A stretch of DNA of 64,000 bases from Centrapalus pauciflorus (GCA_020465985.1 JAANYP010004357.1:142896-206895), one strand, 5' to 3'. Positions 33,644 to 46,479 are shown, counted from the stretch's first letter. Translations and numbers: made by a program. Notes: generated by a model not told the origin, from the sequence alone.

Positions 33644-35650
33644 GTGAGTAAATTAAGATGTCATTCATGAATACAATCATGAATTTATCTAGATAAGGTT
33701 TGCACACCCGATTTATGAGGTCCATGAGTACCGTTAAGGCACTGGTTAATCCAACGACATTAATAGAAATTTATGATGACCGTAACGGAATCTGAAGACT
33801 GTCTTTGGAATATCTTTCTTGTGAACTCTAACCTGATGATAACCAGACCTTAGGTCGAACTTTGAATAAAAGCTTAATTCTTGGAGTTTGGTCAAACAAT
33901 TCATTGATCCTTGTGAGCGGGTATCGGTTCTTTCAGTTTATTTAGCTCTTAGTAATTGATGCACCTTCTGAGGGTACCATCCTTCTTCTTTATGAATAAA
34001 ACTGGAGCTCCTCCAAAGCGAGGAATTCGGTTTGATAAACCCATTCTCTAAGAGCTCTTATAGTTGGTTGGACGATTTTTACACTACTGATGGGGCTAAT
34101 TGTCATGGTGCTCGAGCCACTGACTAGGCCGATTTTTTTTTTTTTTTTTGAATTTGACTTTCCTCGATGTTGGGTGTTCAGGTAAGTGTTCTGGAAAAAC
34201 TTTAGGGTAACCATAAATAATAAGAATATTTTCGAGCCGCTTTTCCTTTGGCTCCCTCTCTGTTAACACTTCAGGGTCCTAATGCTAGGGATGATGCTTA
34301 CTTTGGTATTTCTTGTTTTGCCTTGAACAGTAAGGACCTTCTTATTGACTAAAGGTATATGAACCGTGTTCTTGTTGCACACTATTTCCGCACGATTTTT
34401 CGATAGTCAATCCATGCCTATGACCACGTAAACACTTCCCAGTTTGACAGGTATCAAGTCTGTTTCAAAGAGTCGGCCTACTAATTCTAAGGAGCATCCT
34501 CGACTTATATTATTTGTTTTAAGCGTCTTACTGTCATCAACTTCAATAGCATAAGTGGCACTTAATGGTGTAAGAATGGAATTTATCTGCTTACTGAACT
34601 TAGTGGATATAAAGCTCTTATCAGCACCGGTATCAAATAGTAGAAATGCATAAGTGGTATCTAATGAGGTAAGAGGATAAGTCTATGTGTTTGAAATTTC
34701 TTAGGCAGATTGCCGTACTACATATCCTCATGCTCCTAGTTATAGATAAAACTTAGTTTTTCATTAAAATGCTGGATACCTAATCTTTTTACATGATATG
34801 GTCGGAAGTTTCCAATAAATTCTTAAGCCTTACATACCCTAAGATATATCAGATAGTAAAACCTAGAGAAATACTATAAAAGGGTACTAAGTATGAGATG
34901 CCTCCGGGGTTTCCTCGTACTCCAGAGTGTTAAGCCGTTGAGTTACTTCTGCACTGCGGGCTTTGGGCGCTATCACAATTCGTTGATCCCGTCTTCTTGA
35001 ATCACCTTGGTATTCTGGTTGGCCCAAGGTTTCTTGGTGGTTTGTATTGTCTCCAACTTAATCCTTGCAAAGATCTCACGGATCTCTTGTTGGATTTTGT
35101 CAAAATTGGGGGTCGTGTCAGGCGGCCCTTGCCACCAACAGAGGCATCATTTGTTACTTAGGTTTCTGGGTAAGTGTCGGCACTTGAGAGTAAGATGGTG
35201 TTCCGACTTCAAACTGGCTTTGGATCCCTTCCTCGTTTCCCCACTCTTGGAGATTGAGAGGCATCCATCCCCACTGTCTTATGGTTGCCCGTCGTTACTG
35301 TGGCGGGCTTGGCTGATGGGCAGGTAGTGGGATAGACTCTCGTTGTGCCAGTCACACCCTTTTCCTAGAGGTGAACTTCTTCAATGGCCAATTGGGGTGG
35401 TCTCTAAATAAGATGTAGGATGGAATATGTGGTGGTGATGGTGGAGCAATTTGTGTTGTAGGGCCACAGTTGTCCTCCTTGTGTTTTGACAGGTCCATTA
35501 CATCGTCATTGATTTGTCTGGGTGGGATCCCGATCCAAAGTACACCTCAGTGTCACCTTGGCTTCCTTGTTCCATGGGTGAGAATTCATTATCTGAGTCA
35601 AAGAGGATAATAACTGTATTGTTCGACATGTTATTGTCATCAGGGTCCAT
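33644..35650 (-). pseudogene. gag-protease-RT remnant of E, right copy
   Basis: Read on the minus strand from ATG 35650. A gag remnant reaches about 34720. The protease follows with DTGADKSFIS (34610-34640) and GMD-TGA. The RT segment then fills the palindrome spacer: FDLRSGYHQ near 33850, MDLINRVCKPYLDKF and FMNDILIYSRN (33650-33725). The RT catalytic pair, normally DD in F(I/V)DDIL, is ND here. Several frameshifts are present. A 16-17-base T run lies at about 34133-34149. Confidence 0.8.
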
Positions 35651-35737
35651 ATATGTGTTCACAATTCTTGAAGAAAGTTTAGATTTTGTAACAGCTATAG
35701 TCTAGGTATTAATGCAACCTAGTTCACCATAACTATG

Positions 35738-35749
35738 ACTCTGATACCA
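35738..35749 (-). other. Primer binding site of E, right copy
   Basis: The minus strand reads TGGTATCAGAGT, one mismatch to the initiator-Met primer site, three bases inside the LTR. Confidence 0.8.
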
Positions 35750-35752
35750 ATC

Positions 35753-38174
35753 TGTCACACCCCGTTACCCCGGTTGGCAACGAAGTGCGACGTTGTGGAA
35801 GCATAACCATAATCATAACGAACGACCATTATATGGACGTTTTTAAAATACATCATTAAAACTTCAATATATAGTAATGTTTTACATAGTCTGATATGAA
35901 GAAAAAAAGTTCGCACAATACAGAGATTTAATTACATAATTAAAGTATTCAAAATAATGCAGCTAAATCTCCGGTAGTTTTGAAAATGCATGCGACTCCA
36001 TGGATGCGGAAGCTTGAAAGTAAATACGTCTGAAGGCACACTTACCTTAATTTCCTGAAAATACACGCTAAAATACGTCAACAAAAATTATTGGTGAGCT
36101 CATAGGTTTACACGTAAATCTGACTTGTATGGACAACAGTAGAGTTCGAATTTATAAAATCATAAATTCCATGTTATGTATTACATATAAACCATCATGC
36201 AACCGAAGCTTAATTAAAATGAGTTTGCCCTGTGCAGTATTCCCATACGTAATACCGTGTGTTAAATATATATGCACTCGCTGTTAGCCGACCCGAACTA
36301 ACCCGAATGGGGGACATGACTCCCGATAGATCTATCCACAATATATTTGCGCTTACAAATAAATGCAATTAACGGTTCATGATATAAGGGCTGATGGAAC
36401 CACATGCGTAATACATAATAGAAATGAAGTTGTTTTCGTGTCCATATGAAAACGAAGCATGTATTTCAACCCCAAAACATAATATTGTGAAAATAGGGGC
36501 TATGAGGACTCACCGGGATTGCGATGGCAAAATCTAGCGGAAAAAGCTTTTTAACGTGAATGGATGGATGATGCGTCGCGTGAGTTTAATCGAGTCCTAA
36601 ATGTTAATAAGGACTTAATATCTCTAATATATGATGATATATATATTTATAGATTTTTATGTCTTAAATTACCCAACATTACAAGTTTATAAATAAAATC
36701 CGCTTAAAATGTCAAGTTTATATATATATATATAATTTTCCAGCTTTTTCGGAGGTTTTTCGGCCTACTTTGAGGCTGTTTTTGACCAAGCTCCAAAACG
36801 TTTTAGGCTTTGGTTTTCTAGGGCATTAAACTACTATATACAAAGGATTTTTAGAATCAAGAACGGCCATTTTTCGAGATGTTTAGGTTGGTGAAAAAGC
36901 TCGTTAAAAACCCTATGTTGGCCATTTTGAGCTGTCAAACTTTCGGATTCCCAAATAATTTCTAGAGGTCTTAAACTCCAAAATAAATTATGAAAACTTT
37001 CAGATCTATATAGATCTAACTTTTAAGACAAGAATCAACTCATTTCGTTAAGTTATGAATTAGTTATGATTTTTCAAAGTCGATATAAATTTTCTGCCGA
37101 AAATCCGCAGTTTTATAAACTTGAAACAACTTATGATTCTTGTTGTTTATTCAAAGACTACTTGTATAAAAGTTATAAAAGTTATATAACGCATATATAA
37201 CACATGTTTTCATAATATTAACATGTTTATAATGTGTTCATATATTCATAAACACATTTAAAGAAACAACTTAAAAATAAGAAGTAGAAACTTATAAACT
37301 TGAGTTTTTATGAAACTTGTTGTTGTTGGTGATTATATATATTATGCAGGACTTATATAAACATAAATGTATGATGAAATAAGTTAGTATTTACTTACTT
37401 TGATGTCTTATAAGAATTCAAATGTGAAGAAGTTGAAACTCTTGCAAAAGTTGCACCAAGAACACTTCAAAATATGAAGAACACTTGAAATACTTCAGGA
37501 ACACCAAAAATTGAAGGTTTTTGGCTTTGGGAGGGCTTATGGCCGGTTTTTGAAGAGAGAAAAGAGGGGTTTTGGTGTGTTTAAAATGAATAGAAATGGT
37601 CTCTATTTATAGGAAAAATTGGATCTTGAAAAGATAGTGAAATGATGAAGAATAGTGCAAATCTTGGATGAATTGAAATAAAGATGATTTGATTTTGATA
37701 TGTTGAGTAAAATAAAATATTCCAAGGTCCTTTTGTCCTTCCTATTGGCTGGCCTAATGGAGGTATTTTTGGTGTATTTTCATTTATTTTTTTTTTGTAT
37801 AAAAGTATTTAGAAATGTATTCTTGTATTTCCCTTTTTTTGTAAATTCATAAATACTTTTGGATGCATTGTTTTAAATAATTGTTTTAGTCTTGCATAAT
37901 TAATGTTAAGTAATTGTATTAGTTTATGATTAGTGTCACTAATCATAATTTAATTATGTACTTAGTTGAAATAATCCCTCATATCGTAAATTGATCGAAT
38001 TAATTGATATCCGGATTCATCGCACCGATGAATTTTATTCTAATTGAGTTGAATTTTCTAATAAACCTTGTTAATCACTTGATTAATTTCTAATGACCAC
38101 TGATTAGGCTATAATTGACTATTAGATACTGATTAGGTCATTGTTGCTAACCTGTATTAATGTCGGATGTTACA
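35753..38174 (-). repeat. Right LTR of E (2,422 bp, inverted)
   Basis: The plus strand reads TGTCACACCCCG to CGGATGTTACA. It is the reverse complement of the left LTR with scattered substitutions (roughly 7-9% in the parts compared). The TATA box appears as CTATTTATAG at 37603-37612. Confidence 0.88.
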
Positions 38175-38709
38175 ACAACGAACGTCCCGACACGTGAATC
38201 TCTCCGAAACGACTCTCTGAAATACTCACAAGTTTGTAGTGCACTATACGAGCTCTGGGTGTTAATCTCTGCGAAAGTCTCTGAATAAAACGAACGAATG
38301 CTTTGTTTGCTCTCAAGTTCGACAGAACCACTAAGCCGTCAAAGATCACTGAATTCACAATGATAAGTTCAATATATAGCCGATAAGTTCGTGTAGACGC
38401 TCCTCCACGAACTTATTCTCATAAGTTCGTGTAGACGCTCCTCTTGAACTTATCTTTGAACTTGTTCTTGAACTTATCTTTAAACTTATTCTAGAACATA
38501 TCTTTGAACTTAATCTTGAACTTATCTTTGAACTTGTTCTTGAACTTATCTTTGAACTTATTCTAGAACTTATCTTTGAACTTGTTCTAGAACTTATCTT
38601 TGAACTTAATATGATAGTCTAGAACTTAACAGGCAAATGTAAATATCATACACAATCATGATATCAATAACAAAACTAGACTGATGTCGTCACACCGGAT
38701 GTACCAACA
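38175..38709 (-). repeat. 5' LTR piece of element D with a 24-bp tandem array
   Basis: It begins within the LTR (ACAACGAACGTCCCGACACG, equivalent to about 28100) and ends GTACCAACA. Positions 38446-38613 hold exactly seven 24-bp units of the form GAACTTATCTTTGAACTTG plus five bases. Each unit is two 12-bp halves starting GAACTT. The array is absent from the truncated partner LTR. Confidence 0.85.
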
Positions 38710-39111
38710 ATTACATATTTGGTACCAAACGTAATTAAACTTTTGGTAATATATATTTCCTCAATTTCTTAGAAAAATAATTAATGTTAATATATAATTT
38801 CAATTACAACTTTACATACTTAATTTAAGAATGTACAACTTACATCATACTCTTTTTTAATCTTCTCCTATTTAATTTATACATGTGTCAAGTCCTTCAC
38901 GTCGTATTTTATAATTATATAGCTTGGTTTGGTTGATATTTATAAATGATCTTGTTACATATTTCAAAAATTCTATCATTTTTGTCAATTTCATTTTTTA
39001 TTATCTTTACATTTATTATCTATGTGTGCTAAAATATTTAATATAAGTTCATATGTTTTATTTTACTACATAACAATTCATTTATAACATGTTTTTTGTT
39101 TAGAGACTATT
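38710..39111. other. AT-rich sequence upstream of the RepHel gene
   Basis: There is no ORF or element boundary beyond the D target duplication at its left end. A T-rich tract and a TTGTTTAG acceptor-like site (about 39096-39103) precede the proposed RepHel start. Confidence 0.4.
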
Positions 39112-39416
39112 ATGGATCATGATGACGGGAAAGAAAGACGAAAGAAAAAGAAAATTGTATTTGAAACAGCAGAAATTGCATTCTAAAACAAATAGATCAC
39201 AATCTGAAAATGCATCAAGCTAAATACAAAATTCATCACATATGAATTAGCATAAAAAAAACTCGAAAATGCTATTTTATCCTAAAAACAACAATGTAAC
39301 ATTTACTATGTTTGCAAATATCATCGTACATCCATTGACATATATTACAAATAGTAAGTTTTATTTCATAAATTTTCTTATTTAATTCAAATAAAAATAT
39401 GCATTTTCATACATAC

Positions 39417-39428
<12 letters not shown>

Positions 39429-39500
<72 letters not shown>
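39429..39500. repeat. (TA)n microsatellite, left flank of the TIR element
   Basis: About 36 TA units, preceded by a short (CATA)n run. Confidence 0.95.
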
Positions 39501-39501
<1 letters not shown>

Positions 39502-39505
<4 letters not shown>

Positions 39506-41291
39506 TCTTTTGAGAACCTTAAATATCATGAGAACCTAAGAACCATTTGTGGCAATTAGATATCAAGAATATCCATGGCTGAAAATTATCAAATGGTATT
39601 TTTGTAATTATTTAAAATTTTGATAGTGTGGAATCTTAAAAAGGTCTGCAAATGATATTTTTGGGAAAAAAATCTGTTTTTTCTTTTTCTCTCTTTTCAT
39701 TTTTTTCATTTTCATTTCTCTTTCTTTCATGGGAATTGATTTTTATAGTAAAAAATTCTATATAGAATATTATTTATCTGCTAAAAATTGAACATATTCT
39801 ATATAGAAATATTATGTATCTATACAAAATGTTATATAAGTGTAAATCTTTTTATGTAGATTAACATTACTATTCATAATCTATGTAATATGTTATGTTT
39901 CTTATGCATTTCTATATCTTTTTATGTAGATTAACATTACTATTCATAATCTATGTAGAATGTTATGTTTCTTATGCATTTCTATATCTTTTTATGTAGA
40001 TTAACATTACTATTCATAATCTATGTGGAATGCTACATAGAATGATATGTAAGATTTATAGATACAACAATAACAAATAAACTGGTAAACGTATTTTATG
40101 TATATTATCATGTATTCTATGTAGAGTATCGCGTATTCTATATATAAATACATTAAAAACACAATTTTAACAAATTAATCGGTGAACATATTCTATGTAG
40201 ATTATCATTTAATCTATGTAAAATATCATGTATTCTGTATAGATACAACGATAACAATTTACTACTACGACAATAACAATATTCTACATAGATACAAACT
40301 AGTTACAATCAATTCTGTATAGGATATCATGTATTCTATATAGATACAACAATAACAACATTCTACATAAATAAAAACTAGCTACAATCAATTTTGTATA
40401 GAATATTATTTATTCTATATAAAGTATCATATATCTATAAAAATGCAAACCAAATCTAGATAGAATACATAAAGGCGTTGAACCATTAAATACACAACCA
40501 TCTGAAACCAGAACCTTCGACGAACTGATGAATGTAATCTATGTAAAAGGTCAAGTATTCTATGTAGAGTATCGTCTAGAATGTCAAGTATTTTTATGTA
40601 GAGTATCGCGTAAAATGTCAAGTATCATATATTTTATGTAGAGTATCGCAGACAAACTGAAATAAAAAAAAAAAGAAGATTTCATTTAGACATTTCATCA
40701 AACACTTGGTATGCAACTGATATAAATATACCAAAAACACATTTTTAAACAAATTACATTCAAATCTTGTGAATAATATACAAAAAACATTCAAAAAACA
40801 CATTTACAAAGAACCTACCAAAAAACATTCATTTAAACACATTAACAAAATACATATATCTAAGTATAACATTCGTTCTAGATCTACAACTTACAAAAAA
40901 ACCTTTGTGCTTCTTTATTTCGCCTTTCACCATCATCGTTTATTGACCGTCATGGCTTCAAATCGTGAGGGAAGGAGAGAGATAAAGAATAAGAAAAGTA
41001 AGTGAGTGTTGTTGTCGTAGATTCGTGATGGCAACGTGACAACAACGACGACGGATGATGATGGCGGTGGTCTTCCGAGTCTTTAAAGAGAAAATGAGAG
41101 AAATAAGAAAAAAGATAAGAACTTGCAAATGCTCTTTAGGATTTGCATCTTTAAAGTTTATAAAATAGATGAAGGAGAAAGAGAATATATAAATGAAAGA
41201 AAGAGAAAATTTATTTTTTCCAAAAATACCCCTTAGTAGGATTTAGTTCTTAGGTTCTCACAAAAACATGAGTTCTTATAAGAACCACTCC
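39502..41291. mobile_element. 1.8-kb non-autonomous TIR element flanked by TA microsatellites
   Basis: The left end GGGTTCTTTTGAGAACC and the reverse complement of the right end, GGGAGTGGTTCTTATAAG, form imperfect terminal repeats that continue into GAGAACCTAAGAAC on both sides (about 50 bp). (TA)n lies on the left (39429-39500) and (TA)n plus (CA)n on the right (41294-41336). Inside there is no transposase. There are many TATTCTATGTAGA-like words and a 70-bp tandem repeat. Insertion into (TA)n is known for Micron-type elements, so this is a candidate of that kind. Confidence 0.65.
39846..40026 (+). repeat. 70-bp tandem repeat, 2.6 copies
   Basis: Units start at 39846, 39916 and 39986 with ATCTTTTTATGTAGATTAAC. 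The copies differ at only one or two positions near ATGTA(A/G)(T/A)A, so the expansion is recent relative to the surrounding decay. Confidence 0.9.
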
Positions 41292-41293
41292 CG

Positions 41294-41336
<43 letters not shown>
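41294..41336. repeat. (TA)n-(CA)n microsatellite, right flank of the TIR element
   Basis: About eight TA units run straight into about thirteen CA units. Confidence 0.95.
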
Positions 41337-41789
41337 TGTCATGTCGATGTTTTTCATATTACCTCATAGATTGTCATTTTTTTATTTATACAATTTAGCA
41401 ACCAACGATGTCGACCAAACATCTCATATATTTATGTTCGAATGAATTTTTATAGTTTTTCATCATAACATAAGATTCATAAATAGACGATTAATTTTTT
41501 TTAAATATTAAAATATTATCCATAATTGTGAAAATTATTATTTGTGTATCTATTTCATTTATTTGTAAATAATTTGTTTATATTTTTTTATTATAAGTCA
41601 TTTCAGGTAATTACACCCCTCAATATTCTACAAATCAAGCAAATGATGTATCTCAAACAGTGACAACGTGTTCATGTTTTTATATATTATAGTTTAATAA
41701 TTAGTTTGATGTGTTCGTAATATAACAATAAAAAAATGCAATTGTTCATAGTATATTCATGTCATAATAGTCTCACATTAAATATGCTC

Positions 41790-41889
<100 letters not shown>

Positions 41890-43898
41890 CTGTGTGTGTT
41901 AAAAATACAACAATTCAATGTGTTAAGCATTATGATCCTCAAAATGAGGTAATTAGTTTTAATTCTTTTTTGCAACTTCTTGTGGTGATAAAGACATTAA
42001 AAATTGTTTGAGACATACAATTACAAACATTTGTTGTGGTAGTAAAAACAAATTAACTAATGTGTATAACATTATAATGTTACAAAATACTCTTCTTTAA
42101 ATGTTGTAACATACGTTATCTATTGTACTATAGGTGTGTCGCCATCATCAATCATGTTGTGTGTTTATGGTCAGATGAACAACAACAGAAGTTATCTTCT
42201 TCATATTGGGTTCACATAAGCTTAACGAAAACGTGTAACTACAACATATATTCCAGTCATTGATTTAACAACAAATGAAGATGTATCCCATGTAACTTTT
42301 TATATGTGCATATATATCATATCTCATTTTTAATATATTTTGTGTAACAGGACATTGATCATGGAGATAAAACTTACGTGTGTGAAATGTGTAATGTAAC
42401 TTTATGGTGTGCTGAAAGTCTTAGAAGCAAAAAACCTCGACGACCCAATTGTTTGTCGTTGTTGTGGACGTGGAAAGGTATTGCTACCAAAGTTAAAAGA
42501 AGCTCCAGATTTGTTGTTAAATCTTTATACAAAGCATGACGTTAAAAGCAAGAACTTTCAAAAGAATATCAGATGTTAAAACATGATGTTTTCATTTAAT
42601 TCTATGGGTGGAAAAGTTGATTATTCAATCAATAAGGATAATGCACCTTATGTGTTTAGACATCATGGGCAAAACTACCATAGTATTGGTAGCTTACCTC
42701 TCGATGGACAGAAGGAGAAATTTTCACAACTTTACATATACGATACATATAATGAGATTCCAAATAGATTGGACGCCCTATTAACCACACATTTGTATTA
42801 AAAAATTATTCATATGTTACAGTAGATCAATAATAATAAAAACATTTTATTTTACACTTTCAGGAAGGATAAATTCAGTTTGATAGATGATGTCATGGAT
42901 CATGAAACAATTAAAGATCTAAAGGAACTTCTGGATGCCAAATACCCATTTGTCATTTCTTAAAGGATGTTTAGAGACTGTTATGTTGCAAATGACAACA
43001 ACAATGTTTCATTAAAATTAATTGGAAGAAGAGTTCATGATGGAAAGACTTATAAACTTTCAACCGCATCCGAAGTTGCAACATTGATTGTCGGTGTTAT
43101 TGGTCATACTTCTGATAAAAGAGATGTTATTTTGGAAAGAAAATCAGGCAGACTTCAACATATAAGTGAACTTCATCCTGCATATCTTGCTCTGCAATAC
43201 CCTTTGCTATTTCCTTTTGGAGATGATGGATATAGTGTTGACATTCCACACAGAGATGTATTGAATGTTAACTCATGTAAACGTTTGAACTATACCATGA
43301 GGGAATTTTTTGCATACAGGATACAAGATCGAGATGACTCATTTTCGCTGATACTTAATTCTAGACGGCTATTTCAACAATTTTTGGTAGATGCTTATAC
43401 GATGATTGATTCAGATCTTCTGTGTTTCATATCTAACCAACAAAAGGTCTTGAGAGTTGAATCTTACAATAATCTTTCTACCTCTCTTCAACAAGGCAAG
43501 ATGGATGCTTGATCTACTGGAAGACGAGTGATTTTGCCCTCTTCATTCACAGGTGGTGCAAGATATATGCAACAAAACTATTAGATGCAATGGCGTCATG
43601 TAAATGGTTTGGATATCCCGACCTTTTTCTAACTTTCACTTGCAACCCAAAATGTCCTGAGATTGCAAGATTTTTGTTAGATAAAAATCTTCAACCAGAG
43701 GACAGACTTGATGATGTGTTATGCAGACTCTTCAAAATCAAGCTTGATGAATTAATCCAGGATTTGAAGAAAAAAAATGTTTTGGGCGCTACTCGAGCAG
43801 GTGACAATAAAACTTATTTTTATAACGTCTTCTTTAATTACCATTACATATTTGTTACATCTTATAATTAATTTCATATTTCCTTTGTAGTTGTATAT

Positions 43899-44257
43899 TG
43901 TTGTAATGAATTCCCAGCAGTAATCAGCACACGTGAATATGATTTCAGCAATAAACAAGAAAAAAAAAAGAATGATTTTCACTCAATAATTGCATGAATA
44001 TTGAAGAACAAAGTCAGAGAGAATAATGAAAGGCGGCGACTGCTTTTTCAGAATAATTCGTGTGTGTGGGAAACCCTAGGTGGGTTTTCCCTTACATCAT
44101 TTATTTCACTTTCAATGAATTACAAACTAGACCCTTGACTTCTAAAACAAAGGAGAATTACATAATAAAAGTAAAGACTAGAAATAAATTACATCGAAAT
44201 GAAACTAATTAAATATTACAAAATAAATACCACAAGATCGAAATTTAATATCTAACA
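43899..44257 (-). mobile_element. Solo LTR of a C-related copia family, inserted in the Helitron Rep domain
   Basis: 359 bp, TGTTGTAATG...ATCTAACA on the plus strand. It is related in inverted orientation to the C2 LTR (shared TATTAAATTTC, CCTAGG and GCGACNGCC blocks). It is flanked by a perfect 5-bp duplication TATAT (43894-43898 and 44258-44262). It splits the Rep gene just before IEFQK, so the HUH motif lies right after it. A solo LTR marks an element removed by LTR-LTR recombination. Confidence 0.92.
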
Positions 44258-45999
44258 TATATACCATAGAATTCCAAAAAAGCAGATTGCCTCATATTCA
44301 TATATGTATTTTTTTGCAATCTGATTGTAAAATTCCAACATCTGAAAAATTAATCCGATCATATGTGTCGAGATTCCCGACAAATATGAAAACCCTGATC
44401 TTTATAAACTCATAAGTGAGTTCATGATACATGGGGTCATGGGGTGTTGATAATCCTAAATGTCCATGCACAGTAAATGGTAAATGTACCAAACATTTCC
44501 CAATAATGTGACTGACAGAACATCTGTTGATGCTAATGGATTCCCTATGTATCGAAGACGTCATAATGGAAGTTTTGTTCAGAAAGGTCAAATTCAATTG
44601 GATAACAGATATGTCGTTCCGTACAACAAGTATCTGTTGAAGAGATACCAGGCACACTTGAATGTAGAGTGGTGCAATCAAGCTTCGTCAATGAAATATC
44701 TGTTTAAATACATCAATAAAGGTCCAGATAGAGTGACTGCGGCTGTATGTCATTCGGATGATGCTGATAAAGATCAAACGAACGTCGATGAAATAAAAAA
44801 TTACTACGACTGTCGTTAATGATTGATTTTGAGTAAAATGTTTACATTTTATGTATACTTTTCAATGCCATTTTTTAAATACATTACTCATATGATTTCG
44901 AATACGTATCTGCATGTGAATCTGCAGGGAGAATATTTTCCTATGACGTTCATTATCGCTATCCTTCTGGATTGTCGTTTCATTTGTCTGGTGAGCAACA
45001 AGTTTTTATGATGCGGATGAGCAGATTGAAGATGTGCTAGATAAACCCTCTGTGTCATCTACAATGTTTCTGTCTTAGATGGAATGTAACAAGGTGTATC
45101 CTGAAGCACACAAATTGAGTTATGTTGAGTTTCTGATTAAGTTTCAGATAAGAGAAGTTGGTTTCCAAGGACAAAAGGGTTTTCAATTAGGAGATTCAAT
45201 TATTGTCTTGCATCTGTAAGTGAAGCATATTATTTGAGAGTATTACTAAACAAGATTAAAGGACAGACTTCGTTTGAAGATATCAAGACAGTAATGGTAT
45301 GATATATCCTACATTTAGGGATGCTTGTTTTGCACTTGGATTGTTGGATGATGACAAAGAATATATTGAAGCTATTGAACAAGCAAGTACATATGGAAGC
45401 GAGTGCTATTAATTTCTGATAGTTTATCAAGACCAACATACCTTTGGGGAAAAACCTGGATTAAAATGTCAGATGACATCATTTTTAATCGCAGGAAGTT
45501 ATACAACCGTCCAGGTTTTATATTTATTTATTTTCTTTCTATAAAATTTTAAATATTTGACTACAATATTTAATTTATTTGTTAATACCATTTTATGATT
45601 AATATCTTCGCTTTAATTTTTTTACAGCATTGTCACTAAACGATGATCAATTGAAGGAGTTGACTTTGTTTGAGGTTGAGAAACTTATGCGTCGGTTTGG
45701 TAGTACTCTGCGAAGATTCAAAAACATGTCTTTTTCAGATGAACAATCTATATCATGTTCAACAAATCTGTTAATTTGTGATGAGTTGTCATATGACAAA
45801 GATGTTCTTGCTCTCGAGCACGACAAACACTTCCCAAATTTAAGTGATGAACAACGAAGTGTTTACGAACAAGTGATGGATGTTGTTGATGCTGATGATG
45901 GTGGAGTTTCCTTTGTGTACAGGTATGGTGGTACTCGTAAAACGGTTATATGGAGAACATTATCTACAGCTATACACTATAAAGGTGGAATTGTATTAA

Positions 46000-46479
46000 G
46001 GGTTAATTGTGTCAAAAGGTAACATACTGTCATAGTTTTTTTAAGTTTTGGGTAACATACTAATTTTTTCTCTAATTAAGGTATCATACTTTCCAATCAA
46101 ATCAATCAAGATAACCATATCGGATTAAAAGGTAAAAACAACTAACGTGACAGTTTCTTTTTCTAGTCAGAATTTTTTTACAGAAATGACAGTATAATTG
46201 TTATATGATGTGCATTATTTTGTGCAATTTAAAATGACTTTTTGATAATACCTTGCTATTTTGAGCAAATTTAAAAATAATTAAGCAATAGTAAAAAGTA
46301 AAAAAACTGATGACTGGATACAGAAACTGTCATGTCAGTAATTTTTACATTTCAATCCAATACGGTTACTTTTATTGACTTGATTTGGAAATTATGTTAC
46401 CTCAAATAGAAAAATTTTTAGTATGTTACCCAAATTGAAAAAACAGTGACAATAGATTACCTTTCAACGTATTTAACCT
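46000..46479. mobile_element. 480-bp MULE-type MITE in the PIF1 helicase region
   Basis: Terminal inverted repeats of about 40 bp start GGGTTAATTGTG (left) and AGGTTAAATACG (right, reverse complement) and continue AAAGGTAA...TGTCA. A perfect 9-bp target duplication TTGTATTAA flanks it (45991-45999 and 46480-46488). Removing the element and one duplication restores the helicase frame across the site. A 9-bp duplication is typical of Mutator-like elements. Confidence 0.93.

Larger units (their letters stand above)
29674..38174. mobile_element. Element E: two Ty3/gypsy copies in a tail-to-tail palindrome
   Basis: The left copy (plus) is LTR, PBS, gag and protease, ending at about 33643. The right copy (minus) runs from its LTR at 38174 down through PBS, gag, protease and part of RT to the same junction. 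Arms of ~4 kb are about 91% identical in the leader I aligned (32095-32285 against 35560-35752). Outer flanks AGTAC and ACAAC do not form a TSD, and the flanking D sequence is discontinuous: gag on the left, the inside of an LTR on the right. So E is not a simple insertion. RT sequence with VCKPYLDKF and a long LTR suggest a Tekay/Del-like chromovirus. Confidence 0.85.
27965..38709 (-). mobile_element. Element D: deleted copia relative of F, interrupted by E
   Basis: On the plus strand the order is 3' LTR piece, integrase and protease fragments, gag, [E], 5' LTR piece, all in minus orientation. The ends are TGTAAGGTC... and ...GTACCAACA, as in element F. Flanks AATAC (27960-27964) and ATTAC (38710-38714) agree at four of five positions and probably are an aged target duplication. 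Most of pol and the start of gag are missing. The element sits in the Helitron between the RPA-like and RepHel genes. Confidence 0.75.

Noticed and set aside
33644..34215. Spacer of the E palindrome as a possible captured gene
   Set aside because: It translates on the minus strand as Ty3/gypsy RT (VCKPYLDKF, DILIYSRN), the continuation of the right copy.
38442..38613. CRISPR-like array
   Set aside because: Units are contiguous 24-bp tandem repeats without spacers, in a plant LTR.
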